Notes: generated by a model not told the origin, from the letters alone. DNA of 64,000 nt from Eubacteriales bacterium (GCA_030523305.1 JAUNIY010000001.1:1-64000); one strand, 5' to 3'; positions 39,390 to 48,916 are shown, numbered from the stretch's first letter. Program-made: numbers and translations.

Positions 39390-40280
39390 CTATCGCGGCA
39401 CACGGCGCAGCTTCCGGATCTGCTTCGTAGACCGCACAATCATCCAAACAGCTGCCGCAAGCACAAGCGCACAGACAGAAATACCCGTCGCCCCTGTCAT
39501 CATCTGCCGGAATGCCTCTGCATCCTCCCTGTCGTTAAACTGCATCAGCATGGCCGTCTCCAGCGACAGCATCGACACCAGTGCAGCAGCCAGCTTGACC
39601 GCTTTGGACGCAGACAGGACGGGACTATTGTATTTCCTGTATTTCACAACGTCTGTGACCGCTGTAACCATATTATAAAACGCATACATCGCTACCACGT
39701 AAATCAGATAGCCGGCATACTGAAAGCTTTCCTTTTGATGCAGCATGAGAATCACAACGCCGCACAGCGCGCTGTTCATGAGCAGCAGGATGATCCCGCA
39801 CAGGCGGTACCGCTTCCATTCTGCCACAATCGCCGTCCCGATACGGTTGCGGTTGACATGACGCAGCAACAGGAAACGCATGACAGCCAGCAAAATATAA
39901 TACACGGCCAGTGTACCGAACCACACGGAACAGTAGGCAATTCCGTATACCAGCTTCACCGCCGCGAACAGCAAATTCAGCCCCAGCGACAAATACAGCG
40001 ATACATGCGTCCGGAATGGGATATCGGTCAGATAGCGGTGTGCATATGCATTGCGGTGCAGTGCAGCGAAAAAGCCGTTCTTTGGCAGCCGGATCAGCCG
40101 CGCGCATACGATGGTCAGCGCATATGCCGACAGCACATAGGAGATATATGCAATCGGGCCGTATGCGTCCCCATACAAAAACGTATACCCCAGAAGAACC
40201 GCCGAAGCCAGCACACAAGCCACCAAAATATTCAACTTTGGGAACACCGTCCGATATACCATCCGCTTCCATCGTTCCAC
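39390..40280 (-). CDS. Multi-pass membrane protein of unknown function
   Basis: A 296-residue protein with about eight membrane helices (first pair at about 16-55, then pairs around 95-140, 160-215 and a last one near 260-280). It has basic ends (MERWKRMVYR and KQIRKLRRVPR). The start is a GTG 8 bases after GGAGG. It precedes the two-component genes by 18 bases on the same strand and is probably co-transcribed, which makes a transport or sensing accessory role likely. I cannot place it in a family. Confidence 0.75.
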   Translation of the reverse strand: MERWKRMVYRTVFPKLNILVACVLASAVLLGYTFLYGDAYGPIAYISYVLSAYALTIVCARLIRLPKNGFFAALHRNAYAHRYLTDIPFRTHVSLYLSLGLNLLFAAVKLVYGIAYCSVWFGTLAVYYILLAVMRFLLLRHVNRNRIGTAIVAEWKRYRLCGIILLLMNSALCGVVILMLHQKESFQYAGYLIYVVAMYAFYNMVTAVTDVVKYRKYNSPVLSASKAVKLAAALVSMLSLETAMLMQFNDREDAEAFRQMMTGATGISVCALVLAAAVWMIVRSTKQIRKLRRVPR

Positions 40281-40414
40281 ATCTGCCGCCTCCCGCCTGC
40301 CATCCCATGTAAAGCGCCTGTTTTATCATAGCATATCAGCGTTTTGTTTGCACTGTGTTTGAGATTTGTTTCTAAATTATGAATGGCACGCGGCATGGAA
40401 TATCCAAACGCAAA

Positions 40415-40455
40415 CATACCCCCTATTGCTGGCGGGGCCCGCAACAAGAGGTATG
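40415..40455. terminator. Hairpin downstream of the glycosyltransferase cassette
   Basis: The outer arms CATACC and GGTATG enclose an inner stem (TTGC...GCAA around a GC-rich centre). No clear T-run follows on the minus strand, so its role as terminator of the cassette is uncertain. Confidence 0.4.
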
Positions 40456-40483
40456 GACGATGTGCTATTCTCTTGTGATCTAG

Positions 40484-41554
40484 TTATTTTTGAATCATCG
40501 CGCCATTGTCCAAATGGCGATTAAGATGATAGAGCCCTTCATGGACATCAATCTTCTCAGCAGCATAAATCTCCTTCAACCGGTTCCCAACCGCTTCCAA
40601 GCTCCGCCTCTCAGCCGCCTGCCGCCCACCGGCCGAAAGCTCCGGACGCTTTTTCGCAAGGATCTCGATCATCGACCGCAAAAACTCGTTTTGTGTCGCT
40701 GCCTTATATACGGATTCGCCGTCTGTCAGCCAGCCTTGATAAACCGGGATATCCCGAATTAAGACGGGAATTTCCGAAGCCAGTGCTTCCAATACCACAA
40801 TACCTTCCGTTTCTTCTTTGCTGAGGAATGCGAACAAATCTGCGCCGCAATAAGCATCTTTCAATTGCTCCTGATCGATATATCCGGCAAAGGTCAAATT
40901 GGGCGGTGCCTGTTTTATCACCCTGCGCACATGCCCCGGGAGCAGCCATGGTTTCGTATCACCAAACCAGAAAAAACGGACATCCGGCAGCTGGCTGGCC
41001 AGGGCGATATAATCCAAAATACCTTTGCGTTCCATCATATGCCCTACAGAAATGACCACCGGCTCGGACTCTGACAGACGATATTTTTTGCGGAACGCCG
41101 TCCGCCGCGCCGCGCTCGGATGAAATGCATGCGTATCCACACCGTTGGAAATCGAGTAGATTGGCCTTTGCAGGCCATAGCTTTCGAGCAGGCCTTTCGC
41201 GTATTCTGTCGGCGTCAGGACCACATCGCCCAGGCGATAGCAGAAAATAATCCATTTTTTGAAAAAGGCCGCCATCAGGTTAGAACCCCGAAAGGAGCAT
41301 CGAAAATCCTCCATGGTAGAATGCGCATAATAAACCACTTTCACCTGATGCAGACGCGCCCATATCGCCATCAGCACCGAATCCGGAAAAACCGTATTGA
41401 TATGTACAGCCGCGGTGGATGGCGACAAGCGCGTATCCATCTGTATATCCACGGTTTCCAGCGCCTTGCGCTGGTGTAGGATCGCCTGCCCCACGCCGCT
41501 CTTTTTTACGATTCTCAAACCACCCGTATATAAATAAATAGGCACTGTGACCAC
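40484..41554 (-). CDS. Glycosyltransferase family 4, CpoA-like
   Basis: A 356-residue retaining GT-B glycosyltransferase. The N-terminal domain opens LYTGGLRIVKKSGVGQAILHQRKALE, a segment that resembles CpoA-type galactosyl/glucosyltransferases, which add the second sugar to glycosyl-diacylglycerol. The donor domain has VISVGHMMERKGILDYIALA near residue 168 and the GT4 EX7E motif in EETEGIVVLEALASEIPVLI near residue 257. It is the last gene of a three-gene cassette with a TVP38-type membrane protein and another GT4 enzyme. A role in making membrane glycolipid (and so the lipoteichoic acid anchor) is the best reading; sugar specificity is inferred. Confidence 0.85.
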   Translation of the reverse strand: MVTVPIYLYTGGLRIVKKSGVGQAILHQRKALETVDIQMDTRLSPSTAAVHINTVFPDSVLMAIWARLHQVKVVYYAHSTMEDFRCSFRGSNLMAAFFKKWIIFCYRLGDVVLTPTEYAKGLLESYGLQRPIYSISNGVDTHAFHPSAARRTAFRKKYRLSESEPVVISVGHMMERKGILDYIALASQLPDVRFFWFGDTKPWLLPGHVRRVIKQAPPNLTFAGYIDQEQLKDAYCGADLFAFLSKEETEGIVVLEALASEIPVLIRDIPVYQGWLTDGESVYKAATQNEFLRSMIEILAKKRPELSAGGRQAAERRSLEAVGNRLKEIYAAEKIDVHEGLYHLNRHLDNGAMIQK

Positions 41555-41560
41555 CTTCCT

Positions 41561-42151
41561 TTAACCCCAAAAGAGCCGACACCATATTGTATGCAGCAGT
41601 AGGCTATAACCCGCGATCGCCAAAGGCTTGCCAAAAATGATAATCAGGATAAATTTGCGCCATGACATGGCAGTCGTCCCAGCCAGATAGCAAAGAAAAT
41701 CATCCGGAGCAACCGGCAGAAAAATCGCAAGGGCAAAAAGCCGGTCAAACCGATCCCTGTTTTGCGTCCAGCCATCGTACTGATCCATCAACTTTTGTCC
41801 AAACAATTGCACCAGCAAGGGACGACCCCAGCTTTTGGAGAGGGCAAAAGCCGCCAACGAACCAATACAGATCCCGATATAATTGCAGGCAAATCCCTTC
41901 CATGCGCCAAAAAGTACAACCCCAGCCAGGCAGCTGATGCCGCCTGGGAAAATAGGAACCACGACCTGGACGATTTGCAGCAGAATAAACAACAGCGGCC
42001 CAAACGCGCCAAGGCCGGAGAGCATATGTTCCATTGTCTGCTGGGAAGAAAAAAGCCCCTGCTTCATACACCAAGCTGCCGCAGCAATGCAAACGGCAAA
42101 GCTGGCCAGCGAACAGAGGCGCAGCCCCTGCGACAATGTCAACGGTTTCAT
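41561..42151 (-). CDS. TVP38/TMEM64 family (DedA-like) membrane protein
   Basis: A 196-residue protein with five or six membrane helices and the SNARE-associated/VTT domain. Characteristic strings are VVPIFPGGISCLAGVVLFGAWKGFACNYIGICIGSLAAFALSKSWG and the later FLPVAPDDFLCYLAGTTAMSWRKFILIIIFGKPLAI. DedA/VTT proteins are lipid scramblases or proton-coupled transporters; several flip phospholipids or undecaprenyl phosphate. Placed between two glycolipid-type glycosyltransferases and overlapping the upstream one by 4 bases, it may move the finished glycolipid or its lipid acceptor across the membrane. Confidence 0.88.
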   Translation of the reverse strand: MKPLTLSQGLRLCSLASFAVCIAAAAWCMKQGLFSSQQTMEHMLSGLGAFGPLLFILLQIVQVVVPIFPGGISCLAGVVLFGAWKGFACNYIGICIGSLAAFALSKSWGRPLLVQLFGQKLMDQYDGWTQNRDRFDRLFALAIFLPVAPDDFLCYLAGTTAMSWRKFILIIIFGKPLAIAGYSLLLHTIWCRLFWG

Positions 42152-43323
42152 GCAGATCCCTCCCGCAACACGCCGTGGTAGACGTCAATTTGTTCCTGAT
42201 AAATCTGCTCCGCCTGGCGGGCAAATGCGGAAATCGAATACTCTTTTCCCGTCATCTGCGCGTTTTGAGAAAGCTCCCTATGCCATTCTGGATGTTTTAG
42301 AAAGCTTCTTGTTTTTTGAATAAAATCCATTGTGGAGTTATACTGCCAGCCGTTACAATCTTCCATGACAATCCCCTCTAAGCTGGCATCCTTGCGGCAA
42401 AGCATGGGCAGACCGGAGGAAAGCGCTTCTATATAGGTCAGTCCCTGCGTTTCACTGGTAGACGCACTGACAAACAGATCGCCCGCCTGATAATAGCGGT
42501 TCACCTGATCGGGCTGTACCATGCCTGCAAAAACAATTTGTTGCTGCATATCAAGCTCTTTTGCCTGCCGCTGCAATCCCTCGCGGCATGGCCCATCTCC
42601 CACCAAAAGCAGGCAAATATCCTCTCCCCGGAAATGCACCATCATGCGAATGAGTTCATCGCAATTTTTCTCCTTTGCCATGCGTCCAATGAAAACCAGC
42701 ACAGTTTGTCCCGGCAAAATATGCAGCTGCTCGCGTATCCGCATCCTGTCGGTACGTTCCGCCACACGCATAAATTTCTCCTGATCAATTCCCGTAGGGA
42801 GCACGCAAACCGGTGTCGAAATCCCATACCCCTGCAAAAGTGTCCGCACTTTTTCCGTTGGCGCAATCAATGCGTCTGTTTTCGTCGCCACCCTGCGGGA
42901 AAGCGCCGCCGCCAGCTTCCGCCCCCATATTTTGCTCGGCGAGAAATAATGCGTGTAGTTTTCATAGATAGTATGATAGGTATGGACAAGCGGAATGTGG
43001 AGCCGCACCGCAATCTGCCGCGCCATCCGAAACGTACTAAATTCACAATTGGAATGCACGATATCCGGACTCCATGCCGCAATTTTGGATATCCAGTTTT
43101 TCCCGGGCGTAACCCGTAGCCTTGCTCCCGGATACACTGCGTCCACCTTGACAGAACCAACGTAAATCACGCCGGCTTGTTCAAAAGAACGGCGGCTTCC
43201 GGAAAGCGTAAGGATGCGCACCTCGTGTCCTCGCGCCTCTAGCCCACGCTTCAAATTCAAAACAGAAGTCACAACGCCATTGACCGCTGGGGTATACCAA
43301 TCAGATGTAAGCAGAATTTTCAT
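42148..43323 (-). CDS. Glycosyltransferase family 4 (diacylglycerol glucosyltransferase-like)
   Basis: A 391-residue GT-B enzyme starting MKILLTSDWYTPAVNGVVTSVLNL. This PxxNGV...SVxxL opening is typical of 1,2-diacylglycerol 3-glucosyltransferases (MgdA/Spr0982-like), which start membrane glycolipid synthesis. Further features are HTYHTIYENYTHY near residue 103, the acceptor region APTEKVRTLLQGYG and the donor-site EX7E in TSETQGLTYIEALSSGLPMLCRKD near residue 282. I start at the ATG at 43323, shortly after AAGAGGTG; in-frame codons upstream have no ribosome site. First gene of the GT4-TVP38-GT4 cassette. Function is inferred from family and context. Confidence 0.86.
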   Translation of the reverse strand: MKILLTSDWYTPAVNGVVTSVLNLKRGLEARGHEVRILTLSGSRRSFEQAGVIYVGSVKVDAVYPGARLRVTPGKNWISKIAAWSPDIVHSNCEFSTFRMARQIAVRLHIPLVHTYHTIYENYTHYFSPSKIWGRKLAAALSRRVATKTDALIAPTEKVRTLLQGYGISTPVCVLPTGIDQEKFMRVAERTDRMRIREQLHILPGQTVLVFIGRMAKEKNCDELIRMMVHFRGEDICLLLVGDGPCREGLQRQAKELDMQQQIVFAGMVQPDQVNRYYQAGDLFVSASTSETQGLTYIEALSSGLPMLCRKDASLEGIVMEDCNGWQYNSTMDFIQKTRSFLKHPEWHRELSQNAQMTGKEYSISAFARQAEQIYQEQIDVYHGVLREGSA

Positions 43324-43425
43324 ACAGCACCTCTTCTTCCAACGCACGGTGGCCAAGTGTGGCAAACCACAACTATCATTCGAAATCATAACGGCTTCCC
43401 GATGTCATAAGCCACTCCCTCTTTT

Positions 43426-43773
43426 CTATCCGCTATGGTCGCGGCCTTGTTCCTGAAGCAATCTGATTGCCTGCTCACGGGAATAGCCCAACATCTCCAT
43501 TTGTGCGAAAAATGAGGATACCAAATCGTTGCGCCGTTTCTGTCGGGTCCTGCAAATCAGGTCGAAGTCGTTTGTGACAAAGGTTCCTTTTCCCCGTGGA
43601 GAAATGAGCAGGCCTGTGCGTTTCATCTCACAAAACGCCCTCTGCGCCGTATTCGGATTGACATGATACTGCACGGCAAACGCACGGGCAGATGGAAGCT
43701 TGCTTCCTGGCGGAAACGTTCCTGTCAAAATACCGTTTTCTAATTCTTCTGTAATTTGCTGATAAAGAAGCAT
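43426..43773 (-). CDS. GntR-family regulator, YtrA type
   Basis: A 115-residue regulator with a GntR winged helix-turn-helix (residues 1-66: LLYQQITEELENGILTGTFPPGSKLPSARAFAVQYHVNPNTAQRAF) and a short helical tail (about 75-115) rather than a large ligand domain, which defines the YtrA subgroup. YtrA regulators usually control adjacent ABC transporters. Here the gene lies 100 bases upstream of the glycosyltransferase cassette on the same strand, so it may control glycolipid synthesis. The ATG has GAGAGGAAAACCGAT upstream. Confidence 0.88.
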   Translation of the reverse strand: MLLYQQITEELENGILTGTFPPGSKLPSARAFAVQYHVNPNTAQRAFCEMKRTGLLISPRGKGTFVTNDFDLICRTRQKRRNDLVSSFFAQMEMLGYSREQAIRLLQEQGRDHSG

Positions 43774-44004
43774 ATCGGTTTTCCTCTCGTTTTTTCACAC
43801 AATCCCCCTTCTCTTTGATAGCGTACCGTAAGCTTATTGCAAAAGCATAAATAGCGGTTAATCTAAAGTTAAACAAAAAATAAAATCCTGCCCCTTATAA
43901 AAGGAACAGCAGATTTCATTTGATCTTTGTTGTCATCATCGAACCGCTTGGCAGCGCATGGATCTGCGGTTTCTGATACCGGGATATCGGTAAAAATCAG
44001 GCAG

Positions 44005-44048
44005 CAAAAAACGAACCGAAAGCCACCGCGTTGGCAATCTCCGGTTCG
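44005..44048 (-). terminator. Terminator of the urease operon
   Basis: On the minus strand CGAACCG (44042-44048) pairs with CGGTTCG (44012-44018), with an inner TTGCCA/TGGC pairing, and T6 follows. It marks the downstream edge of the urea island. The remaining gap 43774-44004 holds only AT-rich sequence and a small imperfect hairpin near 43885-43915; I see no gene there. Confidence 0.85.
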
Positions 44049-44072
44049 TTATGTCAAGTAGGGAAAGGTGCC

Positions 44073-44690
44073 TCAATCATCTATTCCGAACTTGATCTTC
44101 GCCGTATTCGTTATAATGTCTGCGACCTTCTCGAAGTCCGCCATCGAGCTGTCTATCATCAGGTGGCGATACTTATTCGAGAAGAATTTGTGCTTTGTAT
44201 AGTGCTTATAAAAGTCCTCGCGAGCCTTATCTACTCTAGTCAGATATTGATACGCCTCACCCGGGTCGGCGATGTTCAGTTCGTCCTTGCAATTGCTCAA
44301 GCGCTTTTCAATGGGCGAATAGATAAAGATATTCAGCATATTTTCGTCCGGAATGCCATATTTTCTGAGCACATAGTCCGAGCATCGTCCAACGATAACG
44401 CAGTTTCGGGAATGCGCGAGGTCTACCATGACGCTCTTTTCCATCTCGAAAAGCGACTGCTTCATGCCGGAGTTGCCCCTGCCGAGCGGGTACATCATCT
44501 TTTCGAACGGGGACGCGAGCTGTCCGTCGAACATGGACAGGCGCTCAATGTCTCCGCGCAACTCCTTTACCGCCAGCTCGATGATGTCGCGGTCGTAGTA
44601 TTCATATCCCATATTTTCGGCAACCTGTCGGGCTATCTTTCGCCCCAGACTGCCGAACTGTCTCGTAACCGTGATCACATGATATGCCAT
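44073..44690 (-). CDS. Cytidylate kinase-like protein
   Basis: A 205-residue protein of the Cytidylate_kin2 family (Pfam PF13189), P-loop kinases related to CMP kinase but of unknown substrate. It begins MAYHVITVTRQFGSLGRKIARQVAENMGYEYYDRDII, where RQFGSLGRKI replaces the canonical GxGxGKS loop as usual in this family. VIVGRCSDYVLR near residue 95, IYSPIEKRL (the lid region) and RVDKAREDFYKHYT follow. A strong AAGGAGG lies 8 bases before the ATG. The gene overlaps the end of ureD by 89 bases and is last in the urease operon. Codon use (AGA, CGA, ATA) is like the urease genes. A role in urease maturation is not known; it may be a passenger. Confidence 0.85.
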   Translation of the reverse strand: MAYHVITVTRQFGSLGRKIARQVAENMGYEYYDRDIIELAVKELRGDIERLSMFDGQLASPFEKMMYPLGRGNSGMKQSLFEMEKSVMVDLAHSRNCVIVGRCSDYVLRKYGIPDENMLNIFIYSPIEKRLSNCKDELNIADPGEAYQYLTRVDKAREDFYKHYTKHKFFSNKYRHLMIDSSMADFEKVADIITNTAKIKFGIDD

Positions 44691-45423
44691 GATAGTTTCC
44701 TCCTTCTATATATGCTCGGATGCTTCTTTCTATTTCGTCGCTCTCACTGCCGAGGAAGCGCATCAGCTGTCCCTTCTTCGCTTCTGTCACGGCTGTGATC
44801 AGCGAGTCTGTCTCATGCGCTTCGAGCTTGTCCAGTCCGTAAAAATACGCCATACCCTGATGTGTATCATGCTCGAACCACCCCATTCCGCTTATGTCGA
44901 ACTCGCTCGGAACAAGGCGCGTATTGTCCACAAAGATTGGCTTTCCGTCCTCATACACAACCGTTCGGGCGTGGTATTTGCGAAAATCAAAGCGCTCACC
45001 CATCGCTTTTCTGCCGCATGATAGGATGTCCTGCATCGCAAATTTTGCACCCGGTTCGAGGTGTATCTCGTTCGTGTTGAGGAACGCGCTCCCCTTGAAG
45101 GGTATGACAGGTCTGGGCAGGTAGCAGAGAAAGGCATCCTTTTCAACGGTGATCCTGACCCTCTGCGTCGCTCTGCCGTGCTCCATTCTGAACAGCTTTG
45201 TATACGACTGGCCGGTTATGATGACCTGGCTTCCGCTTGTTATGACAAATTCCATCTCGTGGCTGTCGCCCTCGAGTATTCCTGCAGACGCCTGCATGAT
45301 CATGATCTCCGCCGTGTCTCCGCTGTAAAACGGCGCGGTGATCTTAAACGGCGCGGTGAAAAAGCTGTCTCTGATGACCGTTCTTCCGTTTTCTCTCGCG
45401 GTCTCGATGTACAGCCTGCCCAT
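44602..45423 (-). CDS. ureD: Urease accessory protein UreD
   Basis: UreD (UreH) binds apo-urease and, with UreF and UreG, forms the complex that delivers nickel to the active site. At 273 residues it has the usual size. Family features are the early FTAPFKITAPFYSGDTAEIMIMQASAGILEGD, then GQSYTKLFRMEHGRATQRVRITV, YLPRPVIPFKGSAF and the ILSCGRKAMGERFDFRKYHARTVVY segment. I start at the ATG overlapping the ureG stop region; a TTG two codons earlier is possible. The last 29 codons overlap the downstream kinase gene, an unusually long overlap, so the UreD tail may have been extended by loss of an earlier stop. Confidence 0.92.
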   Translation of the reverse strand: MGRLYIETARENGRTVIRDSFFTAPFKITAPFYSGDTAEIMIMQASAGILEGDSHEMEFVITSGSQVIITGQSYTKLFRMEHGRATQRVRITVEKDAFLCYLPRPVIPFKGSAFLNTNEIHLEPGAKFAMQDILSCGRKAMGERFDFRKYHARTVVYEDGKPIFVDNTRLVPSEFDISGMGWFEHDTHQGMAYFYGLDKLEAHETDSLITAVTEAKKGQLMRFLGSESDEIERSIRAYIEGGNYHGISCDHGYETVRQSGAKDSPTGCRKYGI

Positions 45424-45425
45424 CG

Positions 45426-46034
45426 TCAAAGCCCTTCAAAGAGCACATCGTGCTTGATCCAGTCGATGACCTCATCCACGCCATCCATGCTCATCAGGTT
45501 GGTGAAGATAAACGGCCTGTCGCCTCTCATGCGCTTGGAATCGGACGCCATGACTGCAAGGCTGGCACCGACCATCGGCGCGAGATCCGTCTTGTTTATC
45601 ACGAGCAGATCGGATCTTGTCACGCCCGGACCGCCCTTTCGCGGTATCTTCTCGCCCTGCGCTACATCGATAACGTAGATAGAAGCGTCTGCGAGATCCG
45701 GCGAAAATGTCGCGCTCAGGTTGTCTCCGCCGCTCTCTATGAACACGATCTGCACATCCGGAAACTTTTTTGACATCTCCTCAACTGCCTCAAGGTTCAT
45801 CGAGCAGTCCTCACGTATCGCTGTGTGCGGACAGCCGCCGGTCTCAACGCCGACGATACGCTCCGCCGGAAGCGCGGAATTTTTTATAAGGAACTCCGCG
45901 TCCTCCTTGGTGTATATATCGTTTGTGACGACACATATGCTGTAGTCTTCGGACATCTTTCTGGTAAGTCGCTCTATGAGCGCGGTCTTTCCCGAGCCCA
46001 CAGGCCCGCCAACGCCGATCTTTACATATGACAT
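45426..46034 (-). CDS. ureG: Urease accessory GTPase UreG
   Basis: UreG is the GTPase and nickel carrier of urease activation. The 202-residue protein shows the P-loop [15 protein letters not shown] near residue 8, the nickel/zinc site CPH in [14 protein letters not shown] near residue 67, [19 protein letters not shown] near residue 95 and the NKTD guanine motif near residue 143. The ATG at 46034 lies 8 bases after AAGGAG; the frame upstream is open but overlaps ureF out of frame. It lies 13 bases after ureF and its stop overlaps the ureD start. Confidence 0.97.
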   Translation of the reverse strand: MSYVKIGVGGPVGSGKTALIERLTRKMSEDYSICVVTNDIYTKEDAEFLIKNSALPAERIVGVETGGCPHTAIREDCSMNLEAVEEMSKKFPDVQIVFIESGGDNLSATFSPDLADASIYVIDVAQGEKIPRKGGPGVTRSDLLVINKTDLAPMVGASLAVMASDSKRMRGDRPFIFTNLMSMDGVDEVIDWIKHDVLFEGL

Positions 46035-46047
46035 GTTTGCGTTCTCC

Positions 46048-46713
46048 TTATGAAATATATAATCTGGAATACAATGTTTCGTGCTGCATCGAGCGTATGT
46101 CAATGCCGCAGCCGGACGCGCCGAGCGCATTGTACTCGACAGCCATTGCTCGTTTTACCGCGGCGGGTATCTCCCGCTCCGCTTTGAGCAGCGCCCGCTG
46201 TCCATCCAGCTGTCGGAGCGGAACCAGCTTTACCGCGTGGTTTGTTATTGACGAGAGTATACTGTAGCAGTAAAGCTCCAGTGCGGTCGGTAGGTCTACG
46301 CCGATCTCCCTGATAAACAGCCCCATCGCTATGCAGTAGTGTCCATCGCTCCTTCCGTTGTCCACGAGCTGTTTGTAATGCATCAGGAGCGGATAATCAT
46401 CCAGAGCGGTGTGCAACTTTAGAAATCGTATGCACTGTTTCATGCTTGCGTTTCTCAGCTCGGACGGAGCTTTGGAAGCACCGCAGAGTGCATCCAGCTT
46501 TTCTATATCCGCTCCGTCATGTGCCCTTGCCGCAAACGCGAGATCGTTGAAGGAGAGCATATACAGATACGAATGCAAGTGGGTTTCCAGTTCTTTTTCG
46601 GTGGTCACGATGTCCTTTTGCACATATGTCTCCATACCGTTCGACAGGGTATAGCTTCCTATCGGGAAAAGGGAGTCGATGCTCTGGATGAGCTTCAGCA
46701 GATCACCGTTCAT
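46048..46713 (-). CDS. ureF: Urease accessory protein UreF
   Basis: UreF bridges UreD and the UreG dimer and gates GTP hydrolysis during nickel transfer. The all-helical 221-residue protein has the family start [30 protein letters not shown], a central [15 protein letters not shown], and a C-terminal [38 protein letters not shown]. The ATG overlaps the ureE stop by 4 bases, giving translational coupling. Order in this operon is ureE-ureF-ureG-ureD, the common bacterial arrangement. Confidence 0.95.
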   Translation of the reverse strand: MNGDLLKLIQSIDSLFPIGSYTLSNGMETYVQKDIVTTEKELETHLHSYLYMLSFNDLAFAARAHDGADIEKLDALCGASKAPSELRNASMKQCIRFLKLHTALDDYPLLMHYKQLVDNGRSDGHYCIAMGLFIREIGVDLPTALELYCYSILSSITNHAVKLVPLRQLDGQRALLKAEREIPAAVKRAMAVEYNALGASGCGIDIRSMQHETLYSRLYIS

Positions 46714-47162
46714 ACTTCGTGATGGTGGTCGTGCCTGTGCGCATGGCCTGTGCACGCGGTGTAGTCGGTGAAGCGCTCTGTCACGCGCTCGGCATGGAAG
46801 CCCAGCTTTTTCAGATATGCAAACGTCGGCGCGTCATACGGTATCGTAACGCAGTCCGGCTTGATCGCCAACGATATGTGCCTGTTGCCTATCTCGAAGC
46901 ACAGTCTGCCCATCTCCGTAATATCCGTGATGGTTATCTTGATCAGCTCGCACTCTGCCATCTCCACTGCAACAATCTTCTCGTCGTCCTCGTACAGAAT
47001 GTCTCCGTCATTCAGCGGCTTGCCAACTCGTATGCCGATCTCGATTCCGCCCTTCGTGGTCTTTTTGAGCAGCTTCTTGTCGTGTTCGAACCACTCTATC
47101 GTCACCCTGTCTACCTGCTTGTCCGTCTGGTGCAGATGTCCCAGAACCTTCTCCGCTATCAT
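46710..47162 (-). CDS. ureE: Urease accessory nickel-binding protein UreE
   Basis: UreE is the nickel metallochaperone that hands nickel to UreG. The 150-residue protein has an N-terminal peptide-binding-like domain (VTIEWFEHDKKLLKKTTKGGIEIGIRVG) and a C-terminal metal domain with the conserved interface His in EIGNRHISLAIKPD near residue 92. The tail is His-rich ([13 protein letters not shown]), which would store extra nickel. GAAAGGAG lies 8 bases before the ATG. It follows ureC after a 40-base gap. Confidence 0.96.
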   Translation of the reverse strand: MIAEKVLGHLHQTDKQVDRVTIEWFEHDKKLLKKTTKGGIEIGIRVGKPLNDGDILYEDDEKIVAVEMAECELIKITITDITEMGRLCFEIGNRHISLAIKPDCVTIPYDAPTFAYLKKLGFHAERVTERFTDYTACTGHAHRHDHHHEV

Positions 47163-47203
47163 CTTACGACTCCTTTCCTCTATCCCTTTGTGATCTGATT
47201 CTG

Positions 47204-48916
47204 TCAGAACAGGTAATATTTCTGTGTGAGCGGCAGCTCCTTCGCCGCCTCACAGGTTATGTCCTCTCCGTCAACGGTAACGCTATATGTCTCCGGATCT
47301 ACCTGTATATCGCCCGTGCGGTCGTTGAATTTCATGCTCTTCTTGCCTATCTTGCGGCAGTTTTCAACCGGCAGTACCGTTCTGTCCAGTCCCAGTCTCT
47401 CCTTGATGCCGTTTTCAGCCGCAGCCTTGGACACGAAGGTTATGCAGGTGTGCTTTCTCGCAAGGCCGTGCGCGCCGAACATATTGGTATATACCACCGG
47501 CTGCGGCGTCGGGATGGATGCGTTCGCATCGCCCATCTTGGATGCCGTGATAAAGCCGCCCTTGATGATCATCTCCGGCTTTACGCCGAACATCGCCGGC
47601 TTCCACAGCACGAGATCCGCAAATTTGCCTGTCTCTACAGAACCGACATACTTTGCCAATCCATGGGTAATCGCAGGATTTATCGTGTACTTGGATATGT
47701 ATCGCTTTACGCGGAAATTGTCGTTTCTCGTGTTGTCCTCCGCGAGCGCGCCGCGCTGATCCTTCATCTTGGACGCAGTCTGCCATGTGCGGGTTATGAC
47801 CTCGCCAACTCGTCCCATCGCCTGGGAGTCAGAGCTCATCATGGAGAAGATACCCATGTCGTGCAGCACATCCTCGCTCGCTATGGTCTCCGGCCTGATT
47901 CGGGAATCTGCGAACGCCACGTCCTCCTTCACTTTCTTGTCCAGATGATGGCAGACCATGAGCATATCGAGATGCTCGTCTATCGTGTTCACCGTGAACG
48001 GCATGGTCGGGTTTGTAGATGACGGCAGGATGTTCGGGAAAGACGCTGCCCGAATGATATCCGGTGCATGTCCGCCGCCCGCCCCTTCGGTGTGGTAGGT
48101 ATGGATCGTTCTTCCGCCTATCGCGTTGATCGTGTCCTCCACGAAGCCCGCCTCGTTGAGCGTATCCGTGTGTATCGACACCTGGATGTCATACCGGTCA
48201 GCCACTTCGAGAGACCTGTTGATAACAGCCGGAGTAGCGCCCCAGTCCTCGTGTATCTTCAGGCCGCACGCGCCGGCTTCTACCTGCTCCGCAAGTGCGT
48301 CGTAGTTGGAACAGTTGCCCTTTCCGAGATATCCGAGGTTCATCGGGTAGTCCTCGGACGCCTCTATCATCTTCTCGATGTTGAATTTGCCCGGTGTGCA
48401 GGTCGTCGCGTTCGTTCCATCCGCAGGGCCTGTACCTCCGCCTATCATGGTGGTTATGCCGGAGTACAGCGCGGTCTCTATTTGCGTCGGGCTGATGAAG
48501 TGTATGTGCGTGTCGATGCCGCCCGCGGTGAGTATCAATCCCTCACCCGCTATTACCTCTGTGCCTGAGCCAACGATGAGCTCCTGCGAAACCCCGTCCA
48601 TGATGTCAGGATTGCCCGCCTTGCCTATGCCGCATATCTTTCCGTCCTTTATGCCAACATCCGCCTTGATGATTCCGGTATAGTCGATGATGACTGCATT
48701 GGTGATAACGGTATCCGGGCACGCGCTGTCCGGCACATTGCATGCCTGACCCATGCCATCGCGCAAGGATTTGCCGCCGCCGAATTTGGCTTCGTCGCCC
48801 TTGTACGTCAGGTCTTTCTCAACCTCTATGATGAGCGAGGTGTCCGCAAGACGTATTCTGTCACCCGTCGTCGCGCCGTACATATCGGCGTATTGCTTTC
48901 TGCTCATCTTAAACAT
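47204..48916 (-). CDS. ureC: Urease alpha (catalytic) subunit UreC
   Basis: UreC carries the di-nickel site that hydrolyses urea to ammonia and carbamate. The 570-residue length is standard and it begins [25 protein letters not shown]. Active-site elements are all present: DTHIHFISP (first His pair, near 136), [12 protein letters not shown] with the Lys that becomes carbamylated (near 220), the His in SIHTDTLNE and in [12 protein letters not shown] (near 250-280), the mobile-flap Cys/His in MVCHHLD (near 322) and the Asp in [22 protein letters not shown] (near 363). The ATG at 48916 overlaps the ureAB stop. Enzyme should be active given the full motif set. Confidence 0.98.
   Translation of the reverse strand: MFKMSRKQYADMYGATTGDRIRLADTSLIIEVEKDLTYKGDEAKFGGGKSLRDGMGQACNVPDSACPDTVITNAVIIDYTGIIKADVGIKDGKICGIGKAGNPDIMDGVSQELIVGSGTEVIAGEGLILTAGGIDTHIHFISPTQIETALYSGITTMIGGGTGPADGTNATTCTPGKFNIEKMIEASEDYPMNLGYLGKGNCSNYDALAEQVEAGACGLKIHEDWGATPAVINRSLEVADRYDIQVSIHTDTLNEAGFVEDTINAIGGRTIHTYHTEGAGGGHAPDIIRAASFPNILPSSTNPTMPFTVNTIDEHLDMLMVCHHLDKKVKEDVAFADSRIRPETIASEDVLHDMGIFSMMSSDSQAMGRVGEVITRTWQTASKMKDQRGALAEDNTRNDNFRVKRYISKYTINPAITHGLAKYVGSVETGKFADLVLWKPAMFGVKPEMIIKGGFITASKMGDANASIPTPQPVVYTNMFGAHGLARKHTCITFVSKAAAENGIKERLGLDRTVLPVENCRKIGKKSMKFNDRTGDIQVDPETYSVTVDGEDITCEAAKELPLTQKYYLF

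Noticed and set aside
44602-44690. Frameshift in ureD
   Set aside because: The frame is open and family motifs are intact up to the usual length; a long overlap with the next gene explains the data without a sequencing or mutation error.
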